A DNA stretch of 64,000 bases, taken from NCBI GenBank assembly GCA_035771165.1, contig JAWNZC010000324.1, forward strand, positions 254,001 to 318,000, given 5' to 3'. A program made the position numbers and the translations under genes. Of this stretch, positions 22,800 through 36,100 are shown in pieces. Each line of letters opens with the position of its first letter. Positions within the stretch are counted from its first letter, which is position 1. Under the pieces are notes generated by a model. That model had not been told where the DNA came from. It searched no databases and saw nothing but the letters and a program-made list of their open reading frames with translations. The stretch is from Paragorgia papillata (Eukaryota > Cnidaria > Anthozoa > Scleralcyonacea > Coralliidae).

Positions 22800-23640
22800 T
22801 TGACTTTTGCGGTTTTTCGAACGCTGCTAAATTTTAAGTAAACACGTTAACCAAGCTGGATTAACCATGGTGCAAATAGTCTAGTTGCACCAGGCCTCTC
22901 ACATACTGAATAATGGCAAAAATATAAAATCTTCTCCGATAACACATTATGCACATGTGACGTCAAAATGTTAAATTTGCATATTAAAGTCGTCAAACAA
23001 CCATATATCAAGAACAAAGCAAGAAAACGAAAAACTCTAAAATTTTAAGTGGTCTTTCAAATATTAGAAAGACTCAATTTTTGCTTCAACAATTCACATT
23101 GCATTTTAACGTTTTGATAAATGCGACGTCGAGCTTGCCGCGTCGTAGATCTTAAAAAGGCCTCGTTTACACTTTTACGGTATGATAAATCTTCGGTTAA
23201 AAAATTGCTACGTTTCTTTGTTGTGTTTACACTGTTGCGGAGTGGCTTGCAGTAGCGTAGTCGCTACGGTTAGGTTAGCACCCGGATGCAAATCATTACG
23301 CTACGGTAACTTACATGTAACTAGGCGTTGTTCGTTAGTGTAAACAGACGTAAATTTTTCTACAGTATTTTTGCCTACTTTATCCGCAGCGGTTATAATA
23401 CCGTAATAGCGTAAAAGCGTCCAAAAGTCCCTACTAACAGTGGCGTAGCCAAGACCGTTCTCATGAAAAGTTTAAATCCGTGTAGAAACTTGTAGGAGGG
23501 GGGGGGGGGGGGAGGGGGGGGGGGGGGGGGAGGGGGGGGTACAGTTGTTTTAAGTCCAAGTGAGTAAATGGTGATGTGTTATATATATATATATAAATTG
23601 CAGGCATGCATATGCTATAAATTACAATACTAAGGGTCTA
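22800..23640. other. Inverted-repeat debris and poly-G tract
   Basis: The sequence from about 23161 (GCCTCGTTTACACTTTTACG) is loosely inverted against about 23398-23430. At 23446 CAGTGGCGTAGCCAAGACC looks like one end of a hAT MITE. A poly-G run (about 23499-23538) follows, and no matching right end was found. Confidence 0.5.
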
Positions 23641-23680
23641 TACAAAATGACTCCAACCTGTCTTTACATTTACGACTTAA

Positions 23681-23866
23681 CAAATAGATTCCATTTTGCC
23701 GTTGTCTGTTCAGTTATAGATGCACAGATGACGTCACAACGTGGTAAGAACAAAAAAGTGGCCCACGAGACGCAGTCGAGTGGGTCACTGATGTTCTTAC
23801 CACGTTGTTACGTCTTCTGTGCAGCTATAACTGAACAGACAACAAAAAAATGGAATCTATTTGTTT
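23681..23866. repeat. Near-perfect palindrome (foldback)
   Basis: Arms of about 80 bp (AGATTCCATTTTGCCGTTG, then GTTCAGTTATAGATGCACAG and their complements) surround a small GTGGCCCACGAG...GAGTGGGTCAC core. No coding capacity. Confidence 0.8.
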
Positions 23867-24424
23867 TATACAATAAAAATTTAAAAGGTTTTTATCGAAA
23901 CTCTTGCCGGATTTTGGGGCATGAAGAAGGGAAAAAGCAAGTCAGCTGACGTGATCTGACGTGACCATGTGTCTGTCCTCTAATAGATCATGGCCAACAA
24001 CCAATGAAAACACGCATAGCAACCAGGGTATTGTATAATTTCATTTACGACATTTACATTTCTGATGCGTATTATTCTATGTTCTGGTTTGATTTTAACA
24101 AAATTATGTAATTTAAGGCTTTCAATTACTCTTAAATACTTGCCTCAAAATGCAGGAAATAATGTTTCAGAGACCCTAGAAATCCAAAATTTTCCAAATC
24201 AAAAAGTTTTGTAGTCGTGGCAATGTTCCAGCATTACATGTACTTTTGACAGTTTCACTTGTCGGCTGTCGCTACTTGCAATCAGAAGGGGATTACACAA
24301 CCACTAGAGCTGGTGGAACCTCTGAATCTTTTGATCTACCTATTCTGGCCTGGAAGGCCCTTCAAGGTGGGGTGCATTCAAAAGATAGGGCCTCAGAAAA
24401 GGCACTCTAGGCCAGAATAGGTGA

Positions 24425-24685
24425 ATTGAAAGACGCTCCATTAAGCGGCCACCCTTTATTAACTCATTCCTGTCCGAGGGCTAGCCAAAATAAAATACTA
24501 AAGACCGGTTCGTGCAGGAAAGAGTTACGCGGCCAGTTTTCACAGTTCGGATTTTTTACCCATACAACGCTGTTTTTGTCAGCTGTATCATGCGGCCACC
24601 TCTATTAAGCGGCCACACCGATGCACCTTTAGCAGTTACGTTGTGTTTCTTTGTTATTTTTACCTATATATTAAGCGGCCATCCC
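24425..24685. repeat. Interspersed TTAAGCGGCCA motifs
   Basis: The 11-mer TTAAGCGGCCA occurs at about 24442, 24605 and 24672 within a low-complexity remnant of a TE. An ACTCATTCCTGTCCGAGGGC segment at 24463 is shared with 36391. Confidence 0.5.
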
Positions 24686-25089
24686 ACACCTCAACGAAAA
24701 CCTAAAGCCACATGTCATTTTACGCAGTATATTATTGTTTGACACACCGGACGCGATTCATCATCACTACTAGCACGTTTTAACTGCACGTTGAACGTAG
24801 GAACTATGAAATGACAGTCAGATGTATTTCGTTGTAAACTGTAAGTAATGGAAATATTGTATATTGTAGTAGAGTAGAGGATCTTAAAACGACGTTAGGT
24901 TTATATTGTCCCATTACATGAGTTACAAGTTAGCAACTTTGTTTAAAGTATAGACCGGCTGAAAGAGCTTTGATATATTTATATTTTAGATTTAGATTTA
25001 ATAACTTTATTGCCTATAGCAACTGGTGGTCAAACAGAGCGAAATGCCCCAATTGAACATGACTACCATATTGTTTTAATATGAATATT

Positions 25090-25157
25090 GGTTTGTTTGT
25101 TTGTTTGTTTGTTTGTTTGTTTGTTTGTTTGTTTGTTTGTTTGTTTGTTTGTTTGAA
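25090..25157. repeat. (GTTT)n microsatellite
   Basis: About 16 perfect GTTT units. Confidence 0.97.
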
Positions 25158-25159
25158 TG

Positions 25160-25960
25160 AAGAGTTGTGGTAGGATACGCACGCCATTAAAATTGACATT
25201 TGACCACTCCAAATGTGTATTTTTAGTGATCCTCTATTATATAAGCGACCACCTGGTCGCCATTATATACAGGTTCGACTGCATGTACTAATATCGTTCA
25301 AACTAGGGCATGCAAAGCCGTTGGTTTGCGATGTTTACGGATAATACTCTACAAAATTCAAGGACCTTACCTTGTTCAATTCTAACCTGAAAGACGTCTA
25401 GATCTTGCCAAAATCACGAAAGAAAATCAAGAGACGCTGAAGCTATAGATATTCATTCACCTTGTGTAACGGCAGAGCGTAGTGTATCTGGGATTCGCTC
25501 CCGAATTAAGAGCGGTTTTGTGCTTTATGCTACTGAGATGCATGCAGTGTCTGGATAGGAGATCAGTTTTTGTACTAAACATTTTCTTGCGCATGCATGT
25601 ACTGGAAATGCATTTTTGTACTGATAATTCATTTTTGTATACTGAAAATTGACTTTTGCATTGAAAATTTATCTTATATTTTCAGTCCAATTGTGTACTT
25701 TCCTGCATATATATATAAAAGGATTTCAAAAATAAAGAAAACCAAGCAGATCAAGTCCGCAAATCAGATTTAGACTTGCGATTCCAAGTGCTATCTCGTG
25801 GTACAACGATTTGATACTACCGCATGCGCATCGATTATTAATGAATAAATTTACTCTGACAATGTTAGTAAATTACTTTCAAAATATATTGTTTATTAAG
25901 GGCTTTGCTAACACAAAAATATTAAACATTTTTACCTTCACCAGGAGGTTATGTTTTTAT
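25160..25960. other. Intergenic sequence, no gene seen
   Basis: AT-rich single-copy-looking sequence. A CACCAGGAGGTT end at 25940 leads into the microsatellite, as it does at 57520. Confidence 0.4.
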
Positions 25961-25965
25961 TTACG

Positions 25966-26226
25966 TTTGTTTGTTTGTTTGTTTGTTTGTTTGTTTGTTT
26001 GTTTGTTTGTTTGTTTGTTTGTTTGTTTGTTTGTTCGTTCGTTACTTCGTTCGTTCGTTCGTTCGTTTGTTCGTTCGTTCGTTCGTTCGTTCGTTCGTTC
26101 GTTTGTTTGTTTGTTTGTTTGTTTGTTTGTTTGTTTGTTTGTTTGTTTGTTTGTTTGTTTGTTTGTTTGTTTGTTTATTTGTTCGCTTGTCTGTCTGTCT
26201 GTCTGTCTGTTAGTTTGTCTGTCAGT
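25966..26226. repeat. (GTTT)n/(GTTC)n/(GTCT)n compound microsatellite
   Basis: About 260 bp of tetranucleotide repeats with blocks of GTTT, GTTC, GTTT, then GTCT. The [12 protein letters not shown] ORFs on both strands are artefacts of the 4-bp period. Confidence 0.97.
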
Positions 26227-26514
26227 CACTAAGAAATCTCGAAAACTATTTAATCAATATTGATGTAAAAGAAAGCTGACCGGCTATCGACCAAGAACCA
26301 ATCGTTAAATTTTGGTTGACTTTCGTTAAACATCGAATAAGAATTTCATAAAAAGACCGCAAGATTCTCCATGTAGAAGACATAAATAGAAAGATACCTG
26401 ATTGCACTCATCATCCTTGTATTATACAAACATTAACTAATTTAGATAAATTACAAATAACAATAAACTGAACAGTTTATTGGACATGCAAAATTTGTGT
26501 TGTTTTATTTTCTT

Positions 26515-27330
26515 AAGGTGCACATGACACGAAAAATAAGTTGCTCTTATTTGAAAGAACGCTTGAAATGACAAAGTAACATCGTTTGCAGTTTTTGGTT
26601 TGCTTCCTTTGTTGTTGAAATATTCCAGTTTGTTTGATATATCCGTTATGTTGATGGGACGGACCTACACGTGCCTAATGAGTTATTGGAAAAGGTTATA
26701 TATCTTTTCTTTATTATCAAACGTAATCACTTGAAATTTTACATGTACATGTTTGGTGTTGTGGGAGGAACAAACGCACATGCTCCCTAGCCCCTTCAAA
26801 TTATAAGTTAGGTTTGATAATAACAAAGAAATACATCTCCAATAAGTCATTATGCACGCATATATATATAACAGTGTTTACTTCTCAAACTCATTAATAA
26901 TAATTCATGATCTAATTAGTCAATCAAAGAAAAATATTTGATCATGTGCATGAGTTTTGAAACCCGGTAAAGGTCCCGCTAACTGAGTTAACTCAGTTAC
27001 GAGAGGACAATGAAAATTACCTGGCCTATTACCTTGTAATTTTTAATGTTCTCTCGTGTTTGTAAAACGTTCGAAAACAATAAAAATCACTCGGCTTGCA
27101 GCCTTGTGATTTTCATTATTTTCTCATGTTTTACAAACACTCGAGAACAATGAAAATTACTCGGTTAACGGCCTCGTGATTTTCAATGTCCTCTCGTGTT
27201 TGTAACCCCTGGTAAAACATTCCCACTCGTTTATGAAATATTACATATCAAACAAACTAAAATCTCTTAAAAACGAAGCGAGGTAACGAAAAACTGCAAG
27301 AGATACAGTTAGAGATGTTTCTGTGTCATT
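26515..27330. mobile_element. Composite inverted-repeat element
   Basis: The left segment (GACAAAGTAACATCGTTTGC, TTCCAGTTTGTTTGATAT) is inverted relative to the right segment (ATATCAAACAAACTAAAATC, GAAAAACTGCAAGAGATAC). The same arms appear at 1140-1245 and 60700-60830. Three tandem hairpins lie between the arms. Confidence 0.6.
26995..27210. repeat. Three tandem internally palindromic units
   Basis: Units of about 80-90 bp each run from GAGA(G/A)(C/A)AATGAAAAT through CGG/GCC to ATTTTCAATGT(C)CTCTC, followed by GTGTTTGTAAA. Each unit can fold on itself, and adjacent units can also pair. Confidence 0.7.
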
Positions 27331-27659
27331 TTAGATATTCTAAATGTTACAAATTTTAACATTGTGGGTTAACAATTTTAACATTTTAGATGTTACAAAT
27401 ATATAAGACAAATTTAATTTTCATCTTATAGTTTGCACTAATTAACGGTACGAGTGCAATCAAGTATTATATTTATATATGTGTAGATCTAGTAAGCTAG
27501 CCTAATTAACCTAATAACCCACTGGCGAAGGTATATGCAGTCTCTGAGTGCCCTCTATGTATTCTCACAAATCAGTTAAGAAATTTAAAAACCGGAAATA
27601 AATGCTAAAAATGTGTCACTCAACAAGGTGCATCGTCCACTTACCAGAGCAATTTCACA

Positions 27660-27941
27660 TTACAAGTCATCATCACTGTTATCTTCAGAATGAGTACCAC
27701 TTGTGGAAGACGAAGGTCCAAATTTCATCAATTTTAGATTTGCTTTCTCCAGTCTCTCCTGCTTTTCTAATAACTTTTTTCTTGTAAACACCATCTCAGG
27801 ATCCTCTCTCAAAAGCTCGTTGTACGAATCTGGTTTTGCAGCAAGCTTCATCAATTCAGTCGCCATCCTCTCCAGTAATTGTTTCACGAGATGATAATAT
27901 ATTGCCATCGGAATGGTGTCGACTAATCGAGTTGTGGCCAC
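27660..27941 (-). CDS. Mx: Mx exon 9 (GED and stop)
   Basis: 93 codons plus [23 protein letters not shown] to SEDNSDDDL. This is the C-terminal half of the GTPase effector domain, with [19 protein letters not shown] matching the final helix of Mx. A Ser/Asp-rich tail follows. Confidence 0.92.
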   Translation of the reverse strand: MATTRLVDTIPMAIYYHLVKQLLERMATELMKLAAKPDSYNELLREDPEMVFTRKKLLEKQERLEKANLKLMKFGPSSSTSGTHSEDNSDDDL

Positions 27942-30547
27942 CTTTAAGTTATTTCGTTATATTTTAGAAGCTTTATTTAGTAAGCCTCAGTAACGCTATG
28001 TCTATGGGCATTATATGGCGTGGTGTGCTATGCTGTGCCGTAGTGTGCTAAGGTGTGGTGTGCTTAGGTGTGATGTGCTGTGGTGTGCTGTAGTGTACTG
28101 TGCTGCCGTGATGTGCTGTACTAAGCTGTGATGTGTGACTGACGTGGTGTTGCGTTGTGTGATGTGATGTGCTTTGGTGTACTGTGATGTGATATATACT
28201 TAGTGTTGTGGGGCGTGCTATAGTGTAATGTGATTGATGTAGTATGCATGGTGTTCTGTAATGTGATATATAACATGGTATGATGTGGTGTATAGTGTCG
28301 TGGCGTGTAGTGTAGTGTGATGTAAGAGATATTTAACAGTTATACCATGAGCTCGAGTTGTATATGAGCTCATGGCTTATATAGCCAAGTACTGTACAAG
28401 AGACAAAATTACAGCAAAATGTTTGAAACAACAAACTTCTGGCATCCGCCATGCGTAATGATGCATTCAGACACAGATTCAGAGTTTCTCGCTGAGCTGT
28501 TCGGTAAACAGCTTCGAAATGTTGTATAAATGTTGCTCGAGAGGCAAAAAATGCGTTAAGCAGATCAACAAAAATGATTAAAAGGTACCTTTATGAAGTC
28601 AAAAGGTGGGTCAGTTGTTTATATTATAGCGTTGCTGTCGTGAAAAAGGTTTTGATTTCAGGCAAAAATGAAACTGAAACACCTTCGGCAGTGAAACTAA
28701 ATTACTTAGTTGGTTGTTTTTGAAAGAGAACATGCTTTTTACTACTCCAAATGCTTATCTAAAAAAAGTCACTTTACTGGTAATCTCCTACGAAATGTGG
28801 GTTGTAAGCTTGATTTTAACCGTGAGTTTCTTTGTTTGCGGCAACAAATTAATATCAGCCCGTTAATTTAGTCGGGTTTTTGATGTAAAAAGACGTAATT
28901 TTTACGTGAATTTTACCATTTACCATGCTAAATTGTGTATTTGTTAATGTATTTTCACACAATGTTGTTTTTTTATACATTGGTTTGAGGGTGTTGATGT
29001 TTTTCGGTATAAAAATCTGCCAATTTCAACTCTTTTCGGCAGTTTAAAAAAAAAAAACACGCCGCCATCTTGTTTTTCCTCTACTAGCAGGATATGAGCT
29101 GATAGCCTAGTAGTAGAGAACCAATCAGATTACGCAAAAGCTCATATCCGATAGCATGCTATATAATAAAATGTGATAGCATGGGAAACGAGAATATTAA
29201 TAAACTCATTATTTGTTTATATTGGGAATCTGATAATTATTATAATAAAGCCTATTTGTCAGATAACTGTAAACGTTCAACTTTTCAGGTTGCTGAAAAA
29301 GCAACGTTTAACCACTTTAGGGCGTTCGAACAATTTGCAGGTTGTACTGGGTGTCGAGCGCCCGTTTATTCTGAAGGCTGCAGTAGTAAATGTTCCACTC
29401 ACCTCACAGTAAGCTTCTAAACATTTCACCATGTGATCAGCGTCCATTTTTTCACCTTCTCTAAACCATTCAGTGACATCCCTCAGGTATCCTACACGAC
29501 AGTACCAAAAAAATTATTGAAGAAGAAAGATAATTATATCGTATTTGGGTGATGGGCACTTTAAGAGATGTACGTGCCAGTTGGGAGATGAGTATTGTGT
29601 GCAAATGTTCTTAGAGCTGTTTTAGAGAAAATTCTCATAAGCCATCTATAGCCTTAGGCTGGATTTCCACTAGACGTAAAATGTCGCGCGCTCGACCTTT
29701 TTTACTGTCTTGTGATCATGTGGAAAACTATTCAATTTGAACAATAGAAAATTCTAGCGAGTAACAATTTACGCTCAGTGAAAATCTAGCTTTACGCATT
29801 ACAAGTACCCATATTTATTTCACTAGGGCTTTCGTTTTAGTTCAGTTTAGCGAAGGAGGCTCTCCTAGCCCCTGGAAACGAGGCTAAGCAATCACTGGTG
29901 TATTTAGGGGGGGAGGATAAAAAGCAATGTGGCATCCGCCCCCTATTGCCAAAGGGTTGCGCCCCCACGCTACGGAAAGTGTGCTCTCAATGCAGAAAAA
30001 TGTCTGTTTAAATCTCAAAAGCGTTCACAACCCGCAGGAAAGATTCTAGGAGGAGCATGCCCCTGGACCGCTAGATAGCAAGCATTCGGGTACCGCCTTC
30101 CCCTGATCTAAAATTAAAGATTTGTCACTGTAAGTCATCTTTTTTCTTACCAGGTAATGCCATTGTTGTGATCCCTGCCTGTCTTTTCTTTAGTTCCTCT
30201 TTTTCCCGATCATCTGCTTCGAATTTTTGCATCAGTCGAGTAAAATTTCCATCCTGCGTAAACACGAGATTCTCCATCTCGAAGATTGTCTTCAAGGCGC
30301 CAGTTGTATGCTCCTCTGCTTTCTTTCTCTCTTCGTTCATCAGTCTATTTACTTCCATCTTTAGAAGCTCAAATCTAGAAAGATACTCCTTGATTGCAAC
30401 CGATGCAACGTTATCGACAATGTTATCGACTTCCCTAAGGCAAACTTTTGCTGGGCCTTTTATTTTTTGAATCTGGTTTCTCACAATGGTTTCAAATACG
30501 GTATAGGATAGAAAACTATAAATAAATCAATAAATAAGTAAGGAAGG

Positions 30548-30622
<75 letters not shown>

Positions 30623-31042
30623 TAAATAAGTAAATAAGTAAATAAGTAAATAAGTAAATAAGTAAATAAGTAAATAAGTAAATAAGTAAATAAGTAAATA
30701 AGTAAATAAGTAAATAAGTAAATAAGTAAATAAGTAAATAAATAAGTAAATAAGTAAATAAATAAGTAAATAAATAAATAAGTAAATAAGTAAATAAGTA
30801 AATAAATAAATAAATTAATTAATTAATTAATTAATTAATTAATTAATTAATTAATTAATTAATTAATTAATTAATTAATTAATTAATAAATATATAAATA
30901 AAAACACAAACACAAACACAAACACAAACACAAACACAAACACAAACACAAACACAAACACAAACACAAACACAAACACAAACACAAACACAAACACAAA
31001 CACAAACACGAGCACGAATACGAACACGAACACGAGCACGAG

Positions 31043-31083
<41 letters not shown>

Positions 31084-32026
31084 CGAACACGAACGAACGA
31101 ACGAACGAACGAACAAACAAGCAAACAAACAAACAAACAAACAAACAAACAAACGAACGAACGTTAACGAACAAACAAACAAACAAACACAGATAACAAA
31201 TAACAAAACGAGCAATCAATCAATCAAAAATATAAATTATAATTAAGTAGAACTCACCTAGGTAACTCTTTGCCTTTCTGCCTTTTTATCTCTTTTGACA
31301 CTTCTTCTTTGAGTTTACTATTTGTACGTTCTGCACAAACGCAAAAAATAAATTGTTGTAGCAATAAATATATCGTTGTATTATACTATTCGTTCTCATC
31401 ATATAGTAGACTTGCTCCAAGTCCGCCTCTTAGCGCTAGTTTTTGCGGGCGGGTGGAAAGGCCGGCGAGCGGAAAGGCGGGAGAGCGGAAAAGCGGGAGG
31501 AAAGAGGCGGACTTGTTTCGCTTGCAGGTTTTTGAATCTAATTAAATATTCTGGCGGGAAATCGCTGAAACGTACATCGCCCTATTTTGACGTGTTTCGG
31601 GTTGTCGTACATGCAATGGAAAGTGGTTCTACCCCTACTAAAACGTTTTCAAGAGTTGTTCAACTCCAACTTCCAAAGAATGTTAAATCACGGATATTAG
31701 ATAATGTGGATCCGAATTACGTCACCGGTCGAAAAATTGACCGGTGAATTTTGGCGCGCTGCAGGTGGGAAAAGTCCCTTTCAACGAGGAACCGAAAGGT
31801 CAAAAATGTCGAAAGGTCAAAAATGTTTGAAAAGGACTTTGAGAAAGTCTAATCATATAGCTGTTGTTATCATCCTTTTCTTCAATGCTCAATCGGATTA
31901 CTTTAAGTCAACGTTCTTACGAATGAGTTTGGTTCTTCTTACACTTTATAATGTGAACCACTGTTCTGTCTGTCTGTCTGTGTGTCTGTCTGTCTGTGTG
32001 TGTGTCTGTCTGTCTGTCTGTCTTTC

Positions 32027-32101
<75 letters not shown>

Positions 32102-32108
32102 TTCTCTG

Positions 32109-32141
<33 letters not shown>

Positions 32142-33093
32142 TTCTCTGTGTCTGTCTGTCTGTCTGTCTGTCTGTCTGCGTCTGTCTGTGTCTGTGTCTG
32201 TGTCTGTGTCTGTGTCTGTGTCTGTGTCTGTGTCTGTGTCTTTGTCTGTGTCTGTGTCTTTGTCTTTGTCTGTGTCTTTGTCTGTCTGTGTCAGTCTGTG
32301 TCCGTGTCCGTGCTTGTGTTTGTGTTTGTGTTTGTGTTTGTGTTTGTGTTTGTGTTTGTGTTTGTGTTTGTGTTTGTGTTTGTGTTTGTGTTTGTGTTTG
32401 TGTTTGTGTTTGTGTTTGTAATTGTGCTTGTGCTTGTGCTTGTGTCTGTGTCTACGTCTGCGTCTGTTAGTGTCTGTGTCTGCGTCTGTTAGTGTCTGCC
32501 TGTGCCTGTCTGTCTGTCTGTCTGTGTGTCTGTCTATCTGTCTGTCTGTGTGTGTGTCTGTCTGTGTGTCTGTCTGTGTCAGTGTCTGTGTCTGTGTCTG
32601 TGTCTGTGTCTGTGTCTGTGTCTGTGTCTGTGTCTTCGTCTGCGTTTCCGTTTGTGTTTGTGTCTGCGTGTGTCTGTGTCTTTGTCTGTCTGTCTTTGTC
32701 TGTTTCTAATATACATAATTCTTAACATGTTTGCACCACAGTATCTGGCTGACCTATTTCAATATTCTGAAAGATCAAATGATTATAATCTAAAGGATCG
32801 AGTGATGAACTTATCACTAATAAAACCTACTGCAAATTATTTGAAGAATAGTTTTGCTTACAGTGGTGCAAAATTGTGGAATAGTTTACCAAGTGATGTA
32901 AAGCTATCTCGTACTCTATTATCTCTAAAAACGTTCATGTCATCTTTCAGTTTCCTACAGTGACAAAGTCTAATTACGTACTCTTTTAATATTGAATATA
33001 TGTAGATATAATTTTATCTTTGTTTTTGTCATACTCTCGGCTTTCATGAAAAGCAATTTGTTAAACTTGATGAAACTCCGAATTTAAATAAAT

Positions 33094-33135
<42 letters not shown>

Positions 33136-36100
33136 CGTCCGTCCGTCCGTCCGTCCGTCCGTCCGTCCGTCCGTCCGTCCGTCTGTCTGCCCGTCCTTCC
33201 GTCCGTCCGTCCGCCCATCTGACTTTCTATCTGTAAACTAAGCATATTCACAAAATATACTCACTTGGCTTAAATTTGCGAATTTCTTCTGCAAGTCCCT
33301 GAAATGCAACTTTCACATCTGCATAGAGCCTAAGTTTATTAATAGATTGGTCTTCGATATGTTCTGCTTTCGCTAATCTTTTAAAAATTTCTCCCAGTTT
33401 CATTAAAAGCTGTAGAAAACAAAAAAAGAGTGAATGTGTTTACAACCATTATGTATATATATATATATCTTTTGCACCTATCCCAGTTAACTCTTCTTTT
33501 TATAAAAATTGTTAAGCTCTATATTTATTAGATAGAAAACAAGAAATTTTTCAAATAATTAAAAAAAGTTTGATTGGTTCAGAACAACTAAAATTTAATA
33601 AGAAAATTACTGTAAGATAAGGCAATCAGGGTGTGTCACTTTATATACGTAGCCATGGATATAATAAACTAATCCTACTTCATGACACAATGACATGCAT
33701 GCCCAATTTACTGTTCCAACAATTAAAAGCTTTAAATTCTTTATTTGACTGATTAGTATGCGCACGGTGATTACCATTTAAATAGCGTGGTAACCAATCA
33801 ACGAGTGTGATATAACCATTTAAAGAATGTGATAACCATTTAAAAAGTGTGAAAACCATTTATAGAATGTGATAATAGTACAAAAAGTGTGATAACCATT
33901 CAAAGAGTGTGATGTACTATTTTTCAAACTCATTAATAATTCATAAGATAAAAACAAAGGAAATCAGTACCGAGACGGTGAACTGGATACCCGGTCTTAA
34001 TTAGCATAGAATTTTGCCAACTTTCAACCGGATTTTTCATAAAATACTGATTTGTTTGAGAAGCTAGATCATACACTCGAAAGAGTGTTTCATCCTCTAT
34101 CCAGTCACCTCGAAATTGGTTAAAAAGCTCAGCCTACGGCCTCGTTTTCCAACCACTTCTTGCGGTGACTGGATATCGGATGAAAAACTCTTCCTCGTGT
34201 TTTATCTATTACATCATACACGAGAAGCCGTTTATTAACTGATTTGATTGAAAACACCGAGCAGTGTGTTGAAAAACGAGGCGATAGCAGAGATTTTTAA
34301 CTCGCTTCGAGGTGTTTTTAAATCAGATAATAAACGGCTTTCGAGTGCATGGTATAGCATCTTAAACAAATCAGTATTTAAAGAGAAATTTGAGGTAAAA
34401 TTTGTCTTAATTTTGGGCGTTTGTCACCACATTTCACAACAACGTCTCGGTAACTGATTTCCATTATGTTTTCCTCATGAATTCATTAATGAGCTTGAGT
34501 TTACCATTTAAAGAATGTCATAACCATTCAAAGAGTGATAATCATTTAAAAAATGTCATAACCAGGCAAAGAGTGTGATTACCATTTAAAGAATATGGAA
34601 TTAATAAAGCTTGATGTGATTTTGAGAGTGATAACCATTCAAAGAATGTGATAACCATTCAAAGAATGTAATAACCATTCAAAGAATTTGATAACCATTC
34701 AAAGAATGTGATAACCATTCAAAGTGTAATAACTGTTCAAAGAATGTGCTAACTATTCAAAGAATGTGCTAACCATTCAAAGAATGTAGTAACCATTCAA
34801 AGAATGTGATAACCATTCAAAGAATGTAATAACCATTCAAAGAATTTGATAACCATTCAAAGAATGTGATAACCATTCAAAGAGTGTAATAACTGTTCAA
34901 AGAATGTGAACTACCATTCAAAGAGTGTCATAACTATTCAAATAATGGAATAAATTAAGCTTTGCTTAAAGGTAAATTATTTATTGCACTTGTGGCCACT
35001 GATTAACCACTAATTCTACAATAATTTAAATTATACTATTGGAAAGTTTAAACGCATTTCATTTTTTGCTACTTACGGTAAGGAGAAAATTCTGCCTTTC
35101 GTGTTCCTCATCAGGGAGACCTTCTCCGTACTTCTCAAGTTCTTTGTTTACTTCTGTTAACTTGCTATGTATATCATCTTTCAAACCTGGCATTCTAATC
35201 TAAATTACATATATATAAATTAAAAATGATATATTATAGTATAGATATGATATATTGCAACAATGTTACACACATTATTAACCATGTATATAATATATCT
35301 TATCTAAAACTCAAGAGAAATAAATGTTTAAACAGATGCTGTAAATCAGATACAAATTAGTCCTAATTTACATAAAGTTCCGGTCAAATTTTTCAGCTTA
35401 AAAAGCTTATATGAACAATAGACCACTTTTAATTAAGGCGCATTTCCAGTCCTCGCACGAAGCGACTCGCAGCTCGCTGCAAGCACTCGCATGGTTTCCA
35501 CTGTATTTCCACCAAACGCAGTTCGTTGCGATAACTCTTTCCGAACAAAGTTCGAGGTGTTTGGATATCCTGATGAAGCACTCTTCTAAGTGTTTCATAT
35601 ATAGCATCTCAAACAAATCAGTATTCTAAGAGAAAATCCAAGTGAAAGTTCGATTAATTTCTTCCTTCATTATCCTGCAAATTAACCTTCGACACGGTAA
35701 TAATGATTTCCTTTGTGCAGTTTTACTCATGAATTACTAATAATTTGAAATGTTGACATAATTTGTTTTGATTGGTTTATTTACCGCGAGTACTTGCGCG
35801 GAGTAAAAAATAGTTTAAAATTTCCAACTATCTACCACGAGCGCTAAAACACTCGGCGCAGCGAGCTTGCGAGTGCTCGCAGCGAGCTGCGAGTTGCTTC
35901 GTGCGAGGACTGGAAAACCACCTTTATAATTGTGACTGGTTTGAATATTATTCTATGTGCATCTTAATAAGCCTTTCTAGCCTCGTTTGTGTATCTGTAA
36001 TTCAAAAGTTTTTTGCTTCACAACAAGACCAGAAAGGCTCATTTAGATTCACATAAAAGGCTATTTAAAGTAATTGCATTTATAAAAGTGGTCTATTAGA

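Noticed and set aside
25951..26263. Long ORFs on both strands ([16 protein letters not shown] repeats)
   Set aside because: They are produced by the tetranucleotide repeat, which is open in several frames at once. The same applies to ORFs at 30875-31219, 31704-32725, 57511-57844, 59099-59740 and 21892-22159.
34500..34945. CRISPR-like array
   Set aside because: The units are directly adjacent with no unique spacers, and the context is eukaryotic. It is a satellite.
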